In this document: positions 1 through 9,127 of the stretch, piece by piece
Position numbering within the stretch: position 1 is the first letter of the stretch
Layout: every line of letters begins with the position of its first letter
DNA from: Cocleimonas flava
GTDB taxonomy: Bacteria; Pseudomonadota; Gammaproteobacteria; Thiotrichales; Thiotrichaceae
Assembly: GCF_004339015.1 (NCBI RefSeq)
Contig: NZ_SMFQ01000005.1
Coordinates: forward strand, 496,001-560,000
Direction of reading: 5' to 3'
Length of the DNA stretch: 64,000 nucleotides
Notes under the pieces: model-generated
What the model was told of the DNA's origin: nothing
What the model saw: only the letters and a program-made list of their open reading frames with translations
Databases searched by the model: none
Program-made: the position numbers and the translations under genes

Positions 1-47
1 TCATCTATGGTAGATGGAGCAAAGTATTCAAACTGCTCTGGAATCAT
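1..47 (-). CDS. coxM: CO dehydrogenase medium (FAD-binding) subunit, 5' end only
   Basis: Only the first 15 codons plus two bases are inside the window; the gene continues past the left edge. The visible peptide is MIPEQFEYFAPSTID. This fits the usual start of CoxM/XdhB-type FAD-binding subunits of molybdenum hydroxylases (MIP-x-x-F-x-Y-x-x-P). An ideal GGAGG ribosome site lies just upstream of the ATG at 45-47, so the start is firm. CoxM carries the FAD of aerobic CO dehydrogenase (CoxMSL). The family call rests on a short peptide, but the neighbouring gene is a strong match to the CO sensor RcoM, known to sit beside cox operons, and that makes CO dehydrogenase the favoured reading over other xanthine-dehydrogenase-like enzymes. 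Confidence 0.6.
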   Translation of the reverse strand, partial: MIPEQFEYFAPSTID

Positions 48-424
48 GGAACCTCCTTAAATTAACTTATTTTTTATCAATTATTATTTTTATAGAATTT
101 TCAATTGCTTTCTCAATAAGCCTAGGAACAACTAGAAAACAAAACAAGGTGAGATTAATCAATGGTTAGAATAACCACTTGAATAACCGTTATAAGAAAT
201 GAATGGTTATGATTTGATGAATAAATATTATTTTTAGATGTGATTTAGGATGTAAAAAAGAAATGAAAGTGTCATTTTTTTAATGTGAATACATTAAATT
301 TCATGAGAAAAGACGAGTGAAATTATCTTGTAGGAGTGACGAAAAAAAGACTAACAAAAAGATTAAGTTAGTATTAATTACACACAATATAATCAATACT
401 ATTAAAGGCAGTTAAGTACCTGAA
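48..424. promoter_or_regulatory. Upstream region of coxM with a cluster of GGTTA/TAACC motifs
   Basis: AT-rich gene-free region between the rcoM stop and the coxM start. It holds TGGTTA-GAA-TAACCA (163-177), a second TAACC 12 bp further on (184-188, within TAACCGTTA) and TGGTTA at 204-209. On the minus strand GTTATTC therefore occurs as a direct repeat. This is a plausible binding site for the adjacent RcoM-like regulator about 115-160 bp upstream of the coxM start. The assignment is inference from position; no -10/-35 pair stands out. Confidence 0.4.
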
Positions 425-1147
425 TTATTTTAGGCCAAGTAATTCTTTTATCATTTGTACATTACCTCGACTTACGGGTATCTCTGTTTCGTCATTATCG
501 TCTAATAAAATCATGCACTGATCATTCACTTTTTTGAAGGCTTTGGCATAACGAATATTTACGATAAAGCTGCGATGAATACGAATGAAACAGTCGGTAT
601 CAAGCCGCCCTTCTAAATCAGCAAGCGACAAATTACACAAGTAGCTATTATCTATACTTGAAACATCGGTGTAATGACCATCTGCCTTTAAATAAACCAC
701 TTGATCCAAATCTATTAAGGTGACTTGTTTGTTCGAATAAATAGGTAGTTTAAACAATAAGCGAAGCTCAGCATTGGCCCCTTTATTATCATTTATGGGT
801 AACGTTGTAATATCTGTAAGATCATAAAAAACCATACAGGTAGCCGTATAATCACCAGCACCAGTCATTTTGCTAACTTTAATCAGTAACACCTTATCTG
901 GGATGTTAATCATCATCGTCATAGGAGGAGGAGACTCAACTGGACAGCGAGAAGACTCTAGCAACCAAGACACCTTATCTCGGCTCTTTTCCGGGTGAAA
1001 TTGGAGAATCTGTTTACCAAGAACATCATCACCTTCGATATCTAAAATTTCAGTCGCAATGTCATTCATTGCAAGAACCTTGTTTTTCCCATCTAACCAA
1101 ATAATGCCAGGCTCAAACTTTTGTAATTTGTGTTGAAACGTCTCCAT
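425..1147 (-). CDS. rcoM: RcoM-type CO-sensing transcription regulator (PAS-haem + LytTR)
   Basis: Single-component regulator: an N-terminal PAS domain (about residues 5-115 of 240) followed by a LytTR DNA-binding domain (about 140-238). In characterised Burkholderia RcoM the haem iron is held by a His and either a Cys (ferric) or a Met (ferrous, displaced by CO). All three have counterparts here: His51 in FHPEKSRDK, Cys68 in CPVESPPP, and Met78 in MMINIPD, with the 10-residue Cys-to-Met spacing I recall for RcoM. I chose the ATG at 1145-1147 because AGGAA lies just upstream and homology to RcoM begins at this Met; an upstream in-frame start at 1231 adds 28 residues unlike the family. It sits behind a coxM-like gene on the same strand, the expected target. 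Confidence 0.82.
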   Translation of the reverse strand: METFQHKLQKFEPGIIWLDGKNKVLAMNDIATEILDIEGDDVLGKQILQFHPEKSRDKVSWLLESSRCPVESPPPMTMMINIPDKVLLIKVSKMTGAGDYTATCMVFYDLTDITTLPINDNKGANAELRLLFKLPIYSNKQVTLIDLDQVVYLKADGHYTDVSSIDNSYLCNLSLADLEGRLDTDCFIRIHRSFIVNIRYAKAFKKVNDQCMILLDDNDETEIPVSRGNVQMIKELLGLK

Positions 1148-1508
1148 CCTATTTCCTATATATATTTTTCGATGACACAAATAATTAATTTTGAAGTCAT
1201 TCAATACCTGATAATTAAAATACCCAGACAAATAACAACGACGAATATTTCTTCACGCTAGTTTGAGCATAAGACAAAACAAGCCATCTCCTATTTCATT
1301 GATCGAAAATAGCAAAAAAAAATAGATCTATCGATTTAAATTATGCTTTCATTAAAATAATGAGAGAGAGATACCTTTTAATATCAAACATATAAAACAA
1401 TCAACTTAGATATTAAGGTCAATACGCCGCAATATTTTTAGCGCAATGTTTAGAATTGTAGTCTATCCAACACTTGGAAGAAGGATAGACCTAATATAAG
1501 AAAAACGC
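1148..1508. other. Intergenic region with hairpin at 1461-1490
   Basis: AT-rich spacer between the regulator start and the end of the next minus-strand gene. It contains an 8-bp stem, GTCTATCC (1461-1468) paired with GGATAGAC (1483-1490). This lies 19 bp beyond the stop at 1509 in the direction of transcription, so it may end that transcript, although no strong T-tract follows. The rest holds the presumed rcoM promoter, which I could not place. Confidence 0.4.
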
Positions 1509-2204
1509 TCAAGTAAAACTATAATCATACAATTCATCACCTTGCTCACCATGAATCTGGGCATTGAATGAAATAATAATACGATCTTTTTCGCCGATAT
1601 AAGGCAGAGCGGTATGCTTGAGATGAGAAGGAAAAATACACAGCACTCCCTCCTCAGGTTTTGAATCAAAACTAGTGGATTGCATATAATGATTCCCTGA
1701 GTCCATATAGCCACCACCAATCAAATCCATGTGATGACCGTAAAAACGAGTGACACCATTCAATTCACCCAATTCTTTATTTTTCATGCGTGTTTCATCA
1801 TCGTCCACTTGCACATAATAAACACCTGACCAGCTGCAATTACCATGATTATGAGTTTCATGAAATCCGTAACCATTCTGTATTTGAAACCAGGCTCCTA
1901 CGACATTCATATTCATCTTTTTGGAAACGCAATGCTTCCACACATCCCCATTCAAAGTGCTCGCTACTTGAAAGACAGATTCTGATATAAAAGAAAATAA
2001 TTGATTCAATGCATCATTGTTGTAACGCATCAATAAATCGTCAGAACTCGCGTAAACAGGTGTACTCTGTTGATTATCTTCACGCATGTGCTGATAAAAT
2101 AATTCGGCTAATTTGGAGTTGATAAGCTCATGCTGTTTAAACTTTTTACGAAGCATTGGTGTTGGCCATAACAGCTGTATATCTGCGTTTTCATCATGCT
2201 TCAT
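1509..2204 (-). CDS. Putative 2OG-Fe(II) oxygenase-family protein (TIGR02466-like)
   Basis: A 231-residue protein. The central block HETHNHGNCSWSGVYYVQ, with the His/His/Asn cluster before a Trp-Ser-Gly-x-Tyr-Tyr strand, is the hallmark of the 2OG-FeII_Oxy_5 / TIGR02466 family. The second metal-ligand region is probably the His in FPSHLKHTALPY (about residues 190-205), followed by a basic RIIISFN segment for 2-oxoglutarate. Substrate unknown; relatives are often found in marine bacteria and cyanophages. AGAGGAAAT precedes the ATG. It appears monocistronic, bounded upstream by a long spacer carrying an interspersed repeat copy and downstream by a hairpin. Confidence 0.7.
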   Translation of the reverse strand: MKHDENADIQLLWPTPMLRKKFKQHELINSKLAELFYQHMREDNQQSTPVYASSDDLLMRYNNDALNQLFSFISESVFQVASTLNGDVWKHCVSKKMNMNVVGAWFQIQNGYGFHETHNHGNCSWSGVYYVQVDDDETRMKNKELGELNGVTRFYGHHMDLIGGGYMDSGNHYMQSTSFDSKPEEGVLCIFPSHLKHTALPYIGEKDRIIISFNAQIHGEQGDELYDYSFT

Positions 2205-2387
2205 TCAATTTCCTCTCATATTTATACAAATCACTTATCACTCTAGCACAACACTAAACAGGAAATAGCAGGAAGATATTATCTAAATCGCTTTTTTGTT
2301 CACATTTAAAAAACTGAGAACTTTCACTAAAAGTTGGCAAAACACGCCATAACGCAGCCAGATATACCTATCTTTAATTATTTAAAT

Positions 2388-2417
2388 GGCACCCCCCTAC
2401 TTTCGGGCACTTTTTTT
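2388..2417 (+). repeat. Interspersed C-tract/T-tract repeat, copy 1
   Basis: GGCA-CCCCCC-TACTTTC-GGGCAC-T7. One of nine copies in the window. The T-rich end is on the plus strand, although both flanking genes are on the minus strand. Confidence 0.8.
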
Positions 2418-2471
2418 AAATAAGCTAAATAAAATATTTGCCGTTGTAAATGACATACTAGATGAGAAAGC

Positions 2472-2508
2472 TCTACATCGACGATCCCTTCTGAATCATC
2501 GATGTAGA
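2472..2508 (-). terminator. Hairpin downstream of tex
   Basis: Ten-base perfect stem, TCTACATCGA (2472-2481) with TCGATGTAGA (2499-2508), starting 28 bp beyond the tex stop in the direction of transcription. The T-tract after it is weak, so it could be an RNA-end stabiliser rather than a textbook intrinsic terminator. Confidence 0.5.
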
Positions 2509-2536
2509 TTATTGGCACTTCGAGAATCTACGAAAG

Positions 2537-4960
2537 TTACTTTTTAAAGTTCCCACCTTTCAAAGCCGCACTTAGCTGATCTGCCATAGCATTATTTGGG
2601 GTTTGCGCTTGTTTTGAGCCACGCTGATTTTGACCAGACTTTTGATTAGCATTTTTATTTGCGCCTGGTTTTTGGTTGCTCGGCTTACGCGCATTTTGTG
2701 GTTTCTTATCTCCAGCATTGTGACCTGACTCTTGCTTGTCTTTAGCGCTGTCAGTGAGTCGCATGGTTAAGGCGATACGTTTGCGTTGAAGGTCAATTTC
2801 TTGCACTTTTACTTTAACGATCTGCCCTGCTTTAACGACTTTGTGCGGATCATCGACAAACTTATCTGCCAGACATGAGATGTGCACCAGTCCGTCTTGA
2901 TGGACACCGACATCGACAAATGCGCCGAAGTTAGTCACATTGGTTACGGTGCCTTCCAAAATCATGTCTTCTTTTAGGTCGCTGATTTTTTCGATGCCGT
3001 CTTTCAAGCTTGCTGTTTTGAACTCTGGTCGTGGATCACGCCCTGGTTTATCAAGCTCTGCAATGATGTCTGTGACGGTTGGCAAACCGAATTTCTCGGT
3101 TACATAGTCAGCTGGGTTTAGTGATTTCAACAGTTGAGTATCGCCGATAATATCGTTGATTTTTTTGCCTGTTTTTGTGGCGATTGCTTTTACCACAGAA
3201 TAGGCTTCAGGATGAACACCAGAGGCATCTAATGGGTTTTCACTACCCGAAATGATGCGCAAAAATCCTGCTGATTGCTCAAACGATTTAGCACCCATAC
3301 GAGGCACTTCTTTTAGCATTTTTCGGCTGGTAAAGCTGCCATGCTCATTTCTAAAATCGACAATATTATTCGCCAGAGTTTCATTTAGGCCAGACACTTG
3401 CTTCAGCAACGGCATAGATGCAGTATTCAGGTCAACACCGACATCATTTACACAATCTTCTATGACGGCTTCTAATGAGTCTGTGAGCTGGTATTGATTC
3501 ACATCGTGCTGATATTGTCCGACCCCGATTGATTTTGGCTCGATCTTAACTAACTCCGCCAATGGGTCTTGCAGACGTCTGGCGATCGATACTGCGCCAC
3601 GAATGGTTACGTCCAAATCCGGGAATTCTTTGGCGGCAAACTCAGACGCAGAATATACCGAAGCACCTGCTTCATTGACCATCACTTTGGTGAGTCGTAG
3701 ATCAGGGTATTGCTTGATGATATCGCCCGCTAACTTATCGGTTTCACGTGAGGCGGTGCCATTACCTACTGCAATCAATTCTGCTTTATACTTTTTAGCT
3801 AATGCGCCAATGGTCGCGATTGACTCATTCCATTGGTTTTTAGGTGCGTGTGGGTAGATGGTACCTTGGTCCAGGTATTGACCGGTTGAATCGACCACCG
3901 CTACTTTTACGCCGGTACGAAGACCAGGGTCTAAGCCGATAGTTGCTTTCTGACCAGCAGGAGCAGCGAGTAGTAAGTCTTTCAAGTTTAAAGAGAAAAC
4001 ACGAATTGCTTCGGTTTCAGCCTGTTCGCGCAGTTGACTCATCAAATCGCCACTGATGTGCATGTGCATTTTGATTTTCCACGTCCAGCTTACCACTTGT
4101 AATAACCATGCATCGGCAGGACGACCATTATCTGCAATATTCCAGTGACCTGCGATCATTCTTTCGCAAGGGTGATCCATCGGTTTGGTAAAACCAAATT
4201 CGCCCGGTGCTTCAACGTCTAGTGTGACAAAAAGAATGCCTTCGTTTCTGCCTCTAAAAATAGCGAGTGCGCGGTGCGAAGGTACTTTTTTGAAGGGCTC
4301 CTGGTAATCAAAATAATCTTTAAACTTGATGCCTTCTTGCTCTTTTCCTTTGGCGACTTTGGCAATCACCAAGGCATTGTTTTCCATGTACTCACGCGTT
4401 CTGGCAAGTAAGGCAGCATCTTCACTGAAGCGATCCATTAAGATATAACGCGCCCCTTCTAAAGCAGCTTTTACGTCAGCAACTGGATTTTCTTCGCTAC
4501 TTGAGAGGTATTTTTCAGCTTCAACTTCTGGGTCAAGGTTTGGGTTTTCATAAAGCGCATCAGCCAGCGGCAACAAGCCTGACTCTATAGCTATTGTGGC
4601 CTTGGTACGACGCTTAGGCTTGTAAGGTAAATACAAATCTTCCAGAGTAGTTTTAGTATCAGCTGCTTGTATCGAGAGTGTTAACGCATCTGTGAGCTTA
4701 CCTTGATCGTCAATACTTTTAAGAATAGTTTCCCGACGTTGCTCCAACTCTCGCAGATACTTTAAACGCTCTTCTAATTGACGCAGTTGGGTGTCATCCA
4801 ACGCACCTGTGACTTCTTTTCGATAACGAGAAATAAACGGAACGGTTGCGCCATCATCAAGCAGCTCGATAGCGGCTTGTACCTGGCTTTCTTTCGTTGG
4901 TTTTACCGTAGAAAGTTCTTTGGCAATAGTGGAGATGATACGTGGCAGAGTAGTAGACAT
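2537..4960 (-). CDS. tex: Tex, transcription accessory RNA-binding protein
   Basis: 807 residues, the usual size for Tex/YhgF. In order: N-terminal Tex helical domain, YqgF-like RNase H fold ([19 protein letters not shown] near residues 345-363), helix-hairpin-helix pair (about 500-560; [19 protein letters not shown]), and an S1 domain (about 655-725; [20 protein letters not shown]). It ends in a lysine/glutamine/asparagine-rich tail of about 75 residues that is low complexity and probably disordered. Tex is a cytoplasmic nucleic-acid-binding protein affecting transcription and tolerance to stress. No convincing ribosome site is visible before the ATG. It stands alone between two repeat copies. 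Confidence 0.96.
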   Translation of the reverse strand: MSTTLPRIISTIAKELSTVKPTKESQVQAAIELLDDGATVPFISRYRKEVTGALDDTQLRQLEERLKYLRELEQRRETILKSIDDQGKLTDALTLSIQAADTKTTLEDLYLPYKPKRRTKATIAIESGLLPLADALYENPNLDPEVEAEKYLSSSEENPVADVKAALEGARYILMDRFSEDAALLARTREYMENNALVIAKVAKGKEQEGIKFKDYFDYQEPFKKVPSHRALAIFRGRNEGILFVTLDVEAPGEFGFTKPMDHPCERMIAGHWNIADNGRPADAWLLQVVSWTWKIKMHMHISGDLMSQLREQAETEAIRVFSLNLKDLLLAAPAGQKATIGLDPGLRTGVKVAVVDSTGQYLDQGTIYPHAPKNQWNESIATIGALAKKYKAELIAVGNGTASRETDKLAGDIIKQYPDLRLTKVMVNEAGASVYSASEFAAKEFPDLDVTIRGAVSIARRLQDPLAELVKIEPKSIGVGQYQHDVNQYQLTDSLEAVIEDCVNDVGVDLNTASMPLLKQVSGLNETLANNIVDFRNEHGSFTSRKMLKEVPRMGAKSFEQSAGFLRIISGSENPLDASGVHPEAYSVVKAIATKTGKKINDIIGDTQLLKSLNPADYVTEKFGLPTVTDIIAELDKPGRDPRPEFKTASLKDGIEKISDLKEDMILEGTVTNVTNFGAFVDVGVHQDGLVHISCLADKFVDDPHKVVKAGQIVKVKVQEIDLQRKRIALTMRLTDSAKDKQESGHNAGDKKPQNARKPSNQKPGANKNANQKSGQNQRGSKQAQTPNNAMADQLSAALKGGNFKK

Positions 4961-5059
4961 AGAGTTTTATTTTAATGAATGAAAATAGACAAAAATTGTG
5001 CGTATTATAATTAAGAATATAACTGGAATTATAGTAATTTGGGGAGAGTAACATAAAAA

Positions 5060-5089
5060 ACCCACCCCCCCACTTTAAGGCGTTTTTTT
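5060..5089 (+). repeat. Interspersed repeat, copy 2 (divergent)
   Basis: CCCA-CCCCCC-CACTTTAAGGCG-T7. It shares the C-tract, ACTT core, GG and T-tract with the other copies but has CG instead of CAC before the T-run. It lies between the tex start and the gabT terminator. Confidence 0.65.
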
Positions 5090-5114
5090 ATGCGTAAACT
5101 TAGCAACAAAACAG

Positions 5115-5153
5115 ACACAAAAAAGCCCGAATCTAAGTCGGGCTTTTTTGTGT
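5115..5153 (-). terminator. Bidirectional intrinsic terminator after gabT
   Basis: GCCCGA (5125-5130) pairs with TCGGGC (5138-5143). The stem is extended by an A-run on one side and a T-run on the other (ACACAAAAAA / TTTTTTGTGT), so it can end transcription in both directions. It lies about 60 bp beyond the gabT stop. Confidence 0.9.
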
Positions 5154-5213
5154 GCTTAATTTAGGTATCTTATTTAAACACCTTGTTTAAACATCTTATA
5201 AAAAACAATAAAA

Positions 5214-6512
5214 CTAAGCCGCTTGATGCATTGCAACCAATTCTTCAAAACACTCAGCAATGATTCCCAAGCCTTCCTCAATGATTTCATCTGAGATTGT
5301 TAATGGCGGTAAGAAACGAATAACGTTACCGTACAATCCACAAGAAAGTAACACCAAGCCTCTTTCCATTGCAGCACCAACAAGCGCTTTACATAAGTCA
5401 GCATCTGGCTCGTCAGCATTTCCGTTTTGCACAAGCTCAATCGCGATCATTGCGCCCCTGTTACGTACATCTCCGATTCTATCTGGATACTGTTGCTGAA
5501 GGTTTTTCATGTTCTCGATGAATTGATCACCTATTTGATTCGCACGTTGTACAAGGTTTTCTTCTTTCATCACCTCAATAACTGCTAGGGCTGCGGCACA
5601 ACCGACTGGTGAACCACCATAAGTACCACCAAGACCGCCTGGTAACGGTGCATCCATGATTTCTGCTTTACCAACAACTGCTGCTAATGGAAAACCACCC
5701 GCAATACCTTTTGCTGTGGTCATAAGGTCTGGCTCAACATCCGAGTATTCACTGCAGAAGAATTTACCTGTACGACCAAAACCTGTTTGGATTTCATCAG
5801 CAATCATAACGATGCCATGCTTGTCGCATAGTGCTCTTATGGCTTGCATAAATTCTGGAGGAGCAACATAAAATCCGCCTTCACCCTGAATTGGCTCTAC
5901 GATAATTGCCGCGACATCTGATGCTTCGATCTCAACTTTAAACAGTAATTCAAGTGCCTTTAATGAGTCTTCTACTGATATACCGTGATACTCATTTGGG
6001 AACGGAGCATGATAAATCTCGGCAGGAAACGGACCAAATTTACTTTTGTAAGGGGCTACTTTACCCGTCAATGCCATGGTCATATTGGTTCTGCCATGGA
6101 AGCCACCGTTAAATGCGATAAGTCCACGACGTCCCGTGTGCGCACGCGCAATCTTCACACAATTTTCTACCGCTTCTGCACCTGTTGTCACAAAGATTGT
6201 TTTCTTAGGAGTATTGCCAGGCGCTAATTCGTTTAATTGTTCAGCCAGTTGGACTGCCGAATCATACGGTGTAACCATCACACAAGTGTGGCTGAATTTT
6301 TCAATTTGTTCGATAGCTGCCGCTTTAACTTTAGGGTTTGAATGTCCCGTATTGGTTACTGCAATACCAGAACCAAAATCAATATAGCGATTGCCTTCTA
6401 CATCCCATAATTCAGCATTCTCTGCTCGCTCTATGTATACAGGTGCAAGGTTACCTTGTCCTCTTGCCATCGCTTTTTCTTTACGCGCTTGCCATTCACT
6501 ATTTGTAGTCAT
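5214..6512 (-). CDS. gabT: 4-aminobutyrate aminotransferase
   Basis: Class-III PLP aminotransferase of about 432 residues that moves the amino group of GABA (or 5-aminovalerate) to 2-oxoglutarate, giving succinate semialdehyde. Visible family blocks are GAEAVENCVKIARAHTGR, the Asp-containing IADEIQTGFGRTG, and the PLP lysine in TAKGIAGGFPLA. The chosen ATG (6510-6512) lies four codons inside a possible GTG start at 6524; the GAGTGAG ribosome site fits the ATG and the N-terminus then aligns with known GabT. It follows gabD by 51 bp on the same strand and is closed by the terminator at 5115-5153, so gabD-gabT form an operon. Confidence 0.93.
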   Translation of the reverse strand: MTTNSEWQARKEKAMARGQGNLAPVYIERAENAELWDVEGNRYIDFGSGIAVTNTGHSNPKVKAAAIEQIEKFSHTCVMVTPYDSAVQLAEQLNELAPGNTPKKTIFVTTGAEAVENCVKIARAHTGRRGLIAFNGGFHGRTNMTMALTGKVAPYKSKFGPFPAEIYHAPFPNEYHGISVEDSLKALELLFKVEIEASDVAAIIVEPIQGEGGFYVAPPEFMQAIRALCDKHGIVMIADEIQTGFGRTGKFFCSEYSDVEPDLMTTAKGIAGGFPLAAVVGKAEIMDAPLPGGLGGTYGGSPVGCAAALAVIEVMKEENLVQRANQIGDQFIENMKNLQQQYPDRIGDVRNRGAMIAIELVQNGNADEPDADLCKALVGAAMERGLVLLSCGLYGNVIRFLPPLTISDEIIEEGLGIIAECFEELVAMHQAA

Positions 6513-6563
6513 AATTTTTCTCACTCTTTAAGATGCTCAATGCTAATTGTTAACCAGTTTTGT

Positions 6564-8027
6564 TTAAGCTAAACCGCCCATACAGATGTACTTAATTTCC
6601 AGATAATCATCAAGTCCGTATTTCGAACCTTCTCGACCATTGCCAGATTCTTTAACACCGCCAAATGGTGCCATTTCATTAGAGATAATACCTTCGTTTA
6701 CGCCAACCATGCCATATTCCAAAGCTTCTGACACACGCCAGATGCGACCTAGGTTTTGTGTATAGAAGTAACAGGCAAGACCAAACTCAGTGTCATTTGC
6801 CATCGCAACCGCTTCGTCTTCGGTAGAGAATTTGAAGATCGGAGCAACAGGACCAAATATTTCTTCCCTGAATACGCGCATATCTTCAGAGACATCCGTC
6901 AATATAGCAGGTTGGTAAAAACAATCTTCAGGAGCTGTTTCAATATCACTGCCAGCCACTAGATTTGCGCCTTTTTCCACAGCATCTTTTACCAGGCTGT
7001 GGACATTATCGATAGCTGTTTTGGTGATTAATGGACCGATAGATACACCCTCTTTCAAACCGTCACCCACAGATAATGTTTCAACCGCTTTCGCTAATGC
7101 TGCAACAAACTGATCGTAAACGCCTTCCTGGACAAGAATACGATTCGCACATACACAGGTCTGCCCTGCATTACGGTATTTAGAAACGATAGCGCCTTGA
7201 ACAGCCTGATCGATATCGGCGTCATCAAATACAATAAACGGTGCATTACCGCCAAGTTCCATAGTGGTCTTTTTCACGGTACTCGCGCATTGCTGAATAA
7301 GTAGTTTTCCTACTGCTGTTGAACCAGTAAATGTTAATTTACGAATAATTGGGCTCTGTGTCAGTGCTTTTCCTATCTCGATGGTTTTTCCGCAAAGGAT
7401 ATTGATAACACCTGCCGGAATGCCTGCTCTTTCAGCAAGCACAGCTAACGCTAAGGCAGAAAGTGGCGTTTCATTCGCAGGTTTACAAACAACGCTACAA
7501 CCAGCTGCCAGTGCAGGTGCAATCTTTCTCGCTAACATCGCATTAGGAAAATTCCACGGTGTAATACAGGCAACCACACCTATGGGCTGTTTGATACAAA
7601 CAATGCGTTTGTCGCCTGCTGGCGCAGGAATAGTATCGCCGTAAACACGCTTTGCTTCCTCGGCAAACCATTCAATATAATTAGCGCCATAAGCTATTTC
7701 ACCACGTGCTTCTGCGATCGGTTTCCCTTGCTCTACGGTTAAAATCTGAGCCAGATCTTCCTGATTCTCCATCACTAGCTCAAACCATTTGCGTAAGATA
7801 TTTGCTCTCTCTTTTGCTGGCTTTTGTTTCCAGCTTTGCATGGCTTCTTCTGCAAACTCTATCGCGCGATTGGTTTCCGTTTCACCACAACTAGCTACTT
7901 CAGCAATCATCTCGCCTGTAGAGGGATTTGTAATTTGAATCGTTTCATTATCATCAGATTCAACCCATTGACCATTAATATAGGCTTGGGTTTTTAACAA
8001 TGACGGGTCTTGTAATTGTATCGACAT
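6564..8027 (-). CDS. gabD: Succinate-semialdehyde dehydrogenase (NADP-type)
   Basis: Aldehyde dehydrogenase of 487 residues closest to GabD. It oxidises succinate semialdehyde to succinate, the second step of GABA breakdown. Signature blocks: TPWNFPNAMLARKIAPALAA, catalytic Glu in MELGGNAPFIVFDDAD, and catalytic Cys in RNAGQTCVCANR; the C-terminal GMVGVNEGIISNEMAPFGG is GabD-like. The ATG at 8025-8027 is preceded by AAGGAAAAG, so the longer in-frame extension to 8090 is not needed. Divergent from a GcvA-like LysR gene across a 184-bp spacer, which suggests that this regulator controls the pair. A close paralogue sits at 54998-56470. Confidence 0.93.
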   Translation of the reverse strand: MSIQLQDPSLLKTQAYINGQWVESDDNETIQITNPSTGEMIAEVASCGETETNRAIEFAEEAMQSWKQKPAKERANILRKWFELVMENQEDLAQILTVEQGKPIAEARGEIAYGANYIEWFAEEAKRVYGDTIPAPAGDKRIVCIKQPIGVVACITPWNFPNAMLARKIAPALAAGCSVVCKPANETPLSALALAVLAERAGIPAGVINILCGKTIEIGKALTQSPIIRKLTFTGSTAVGKLLIQQCASTVKKTTMELGGNAPFIVFDDADIDQAVQGAIVSKYRNAGQTCVCANRILVQEGVYDQFVAALAKAVETLSVGDGLKEGVSIGPLITKTAIDNVHSLVKDAVEKGANLVAGSDIETAPEDCFYQPAILTDVSEDMRVFREEIFGPVAPIFKFSTEDEAVAMANDTEFGLACYFYTQNLGRIWRVSEALEYGMVGVNEGIISNEMAPFGGVKESGNGREGSKYGLDDYLEIKYICMGGLA

Positions 8028-8121
8028 ATCTTTTCCTTTCCGTAACACACAATAAATTGAATAACTGATGACAAATGTGCAGTGAACCAATTCAATAAAG
8101 TTAGGACTGGCGCATCTGCAC

Positions 8122-8150
8122 TTGACAAATCGAGTATAGTGATCAATATT
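8122..8150 (+). promoter_or_regulatory. Putative sigma-70 promoter for the LysR gene
   Basis: TTGACA (8122-8127), a 17-bp spacer and AATATT (8145-8150), about 60 bp upstream of the LysR start. A TTAGTAG / CTACTAA inverted repeat (8152-8158 and 8183-8189) lies just downstream and could be the autoregulatory LysR site shared with gabD. Confidence 0.5.
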
Positions 8151-8211
8151 TTTAGTAGCAAACGAGTTATTTTAACTTTTTCCTACTAATATTTCTCATA
8201 AGGAGAACCCC

Positions 8212-9093
8212 TTGTTAGATAAACGAACAATGCCACTTTCGGCGCTCAGAGCTTTCGAAAGTACAGGCCACCGCTTACACATGGGGCAGGCAGGTGAAGA
8301 CCTTGGCGTTACTCAAGGAGCCATCAGCCATCATATTCGTGCATTAGAAAAAGAGTTAGGTGTAAAGCTATTCACGCGTTCGAATAATCGCCTACAGTTG
8401 ACTGACTCAGGAGAACGATTACTCAAAGCTGTCACAGAAGGGTTTGATCGTATTCTGGATGGTGCGCAACATCTGGATTCTGATAGTTTATCTGGAAGAC
8501 TTGTCATAGGATGCACTCAAACCGCAGGAGCTAACTGGGCTGCACCCATAATCAGCGAATTTCATCAAAGCTACCCACTGATTGATATTCATACGGTTGA
8601 GATAAAGCCACAGCAAAAAGAAATCCCCAGAGAAATCGATATTGCAATTTGTTATGGCAAACCTATCGAAGACAATCGTCTGGTGGAAGAACTAACCTCT
8701 CTCGATATTTTTCCCGTGTGCAGCCCTCGACTGGTGCACAAAAAAAACACCGTTAGTAAACCGAAACATTTAACGAACTTCCCTTTACTTCATGAAGGTT
8801 TACAAAACTGGTCTCGCTGGTTTTCCAGCATGAATATTACGCCACCAGAAAACACTAAAAACATACATTTTTTTAACACCAATCTTACACTCAGTGCAGC
8901 CCGAGACGGATATGGCATTGCGCTTTGCAATCGTCTGGAAGTTCAACAAGATTTACTCGAAGGACGACTCATACAGCTACTGGATAAAACCATCCCCGAA
9001 CTCGATAGCTACTATTTATTATCAGATAAACCCGAAAAACGGTCGTTGCGCGCCAAGCTTTTTGAAGAATGGATTAAGAATATATTTAATTAG
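8212..9093 (+). CDS. LysR-family regulator, GcvA-like, divergent from gabD
   Basis: 293 residues: N-terminal winged helix-turn-helix (AGEDLGVTQGAISHHIRALE, about 26-45) and a LysR substrate-binding domain from about residue 95. The form MPLSALRAFE plus TQGAISHHI is typical of the GcvA-like subgroup. The start is a TTG: AAGGAG lies seven bases before it, while the next ATG (8230) has no site. Its position divergent to gabD-gabT suggests it senses GABA or succinate semialdehyde; this is inference. It is convergent with the next LysR gene, with only 34 bp between stops. Confidence 0.88.
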   Translation: MLDKRTMPLSALRAFESTGHRLHMGQAGEDLGVTQGAISHHIRALEKELGVKLFTRSNNRLQLTDSGERLLKAVTEGFDRILDGAQHLDSDSLSGRLVIGCTQTAGANWAAPIISEFHQSYPLIDIHTVEIKPQQKEIPREIDIAICYGKPIEDNRLVEELTSLDIFPVCSPRLVHKKNTVSKPKHLTNFPLLHEGLQNWSRWFSSMNITPPENTKNIHFFNTNLTLSAARDGYGIALCNRLEVQQDLLEGRLIQLLDKTIPELDSYYLLSDKPEKRSLRAKLFEEWIKNIFN

Positions 9094-9127
9094 TTAACTG
9101 GCTCAGCTTGCCTTGCAAAGACACCGA

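Larger units (their letters stand above)
2205..2536. other. Intergenic region between tex and the oxygenase gene
   Basis: No coding potential seen. It holds one interspersed repeat copy (2388-2417) and a strong hairpin beyond the tex stop (2472-2508). The remainder is AT-rich and should contain the promoter of the downstream oxygenase gene. Confidence 0.5.

Noticed and set aside
2388-2417. Repeat copies as ordinary intrinsic terminators
   Set aside because: Stem is at most 4-5 bp, orientation ignores neighbouring gene direction, and true strong terminators exist separately next to some copies.
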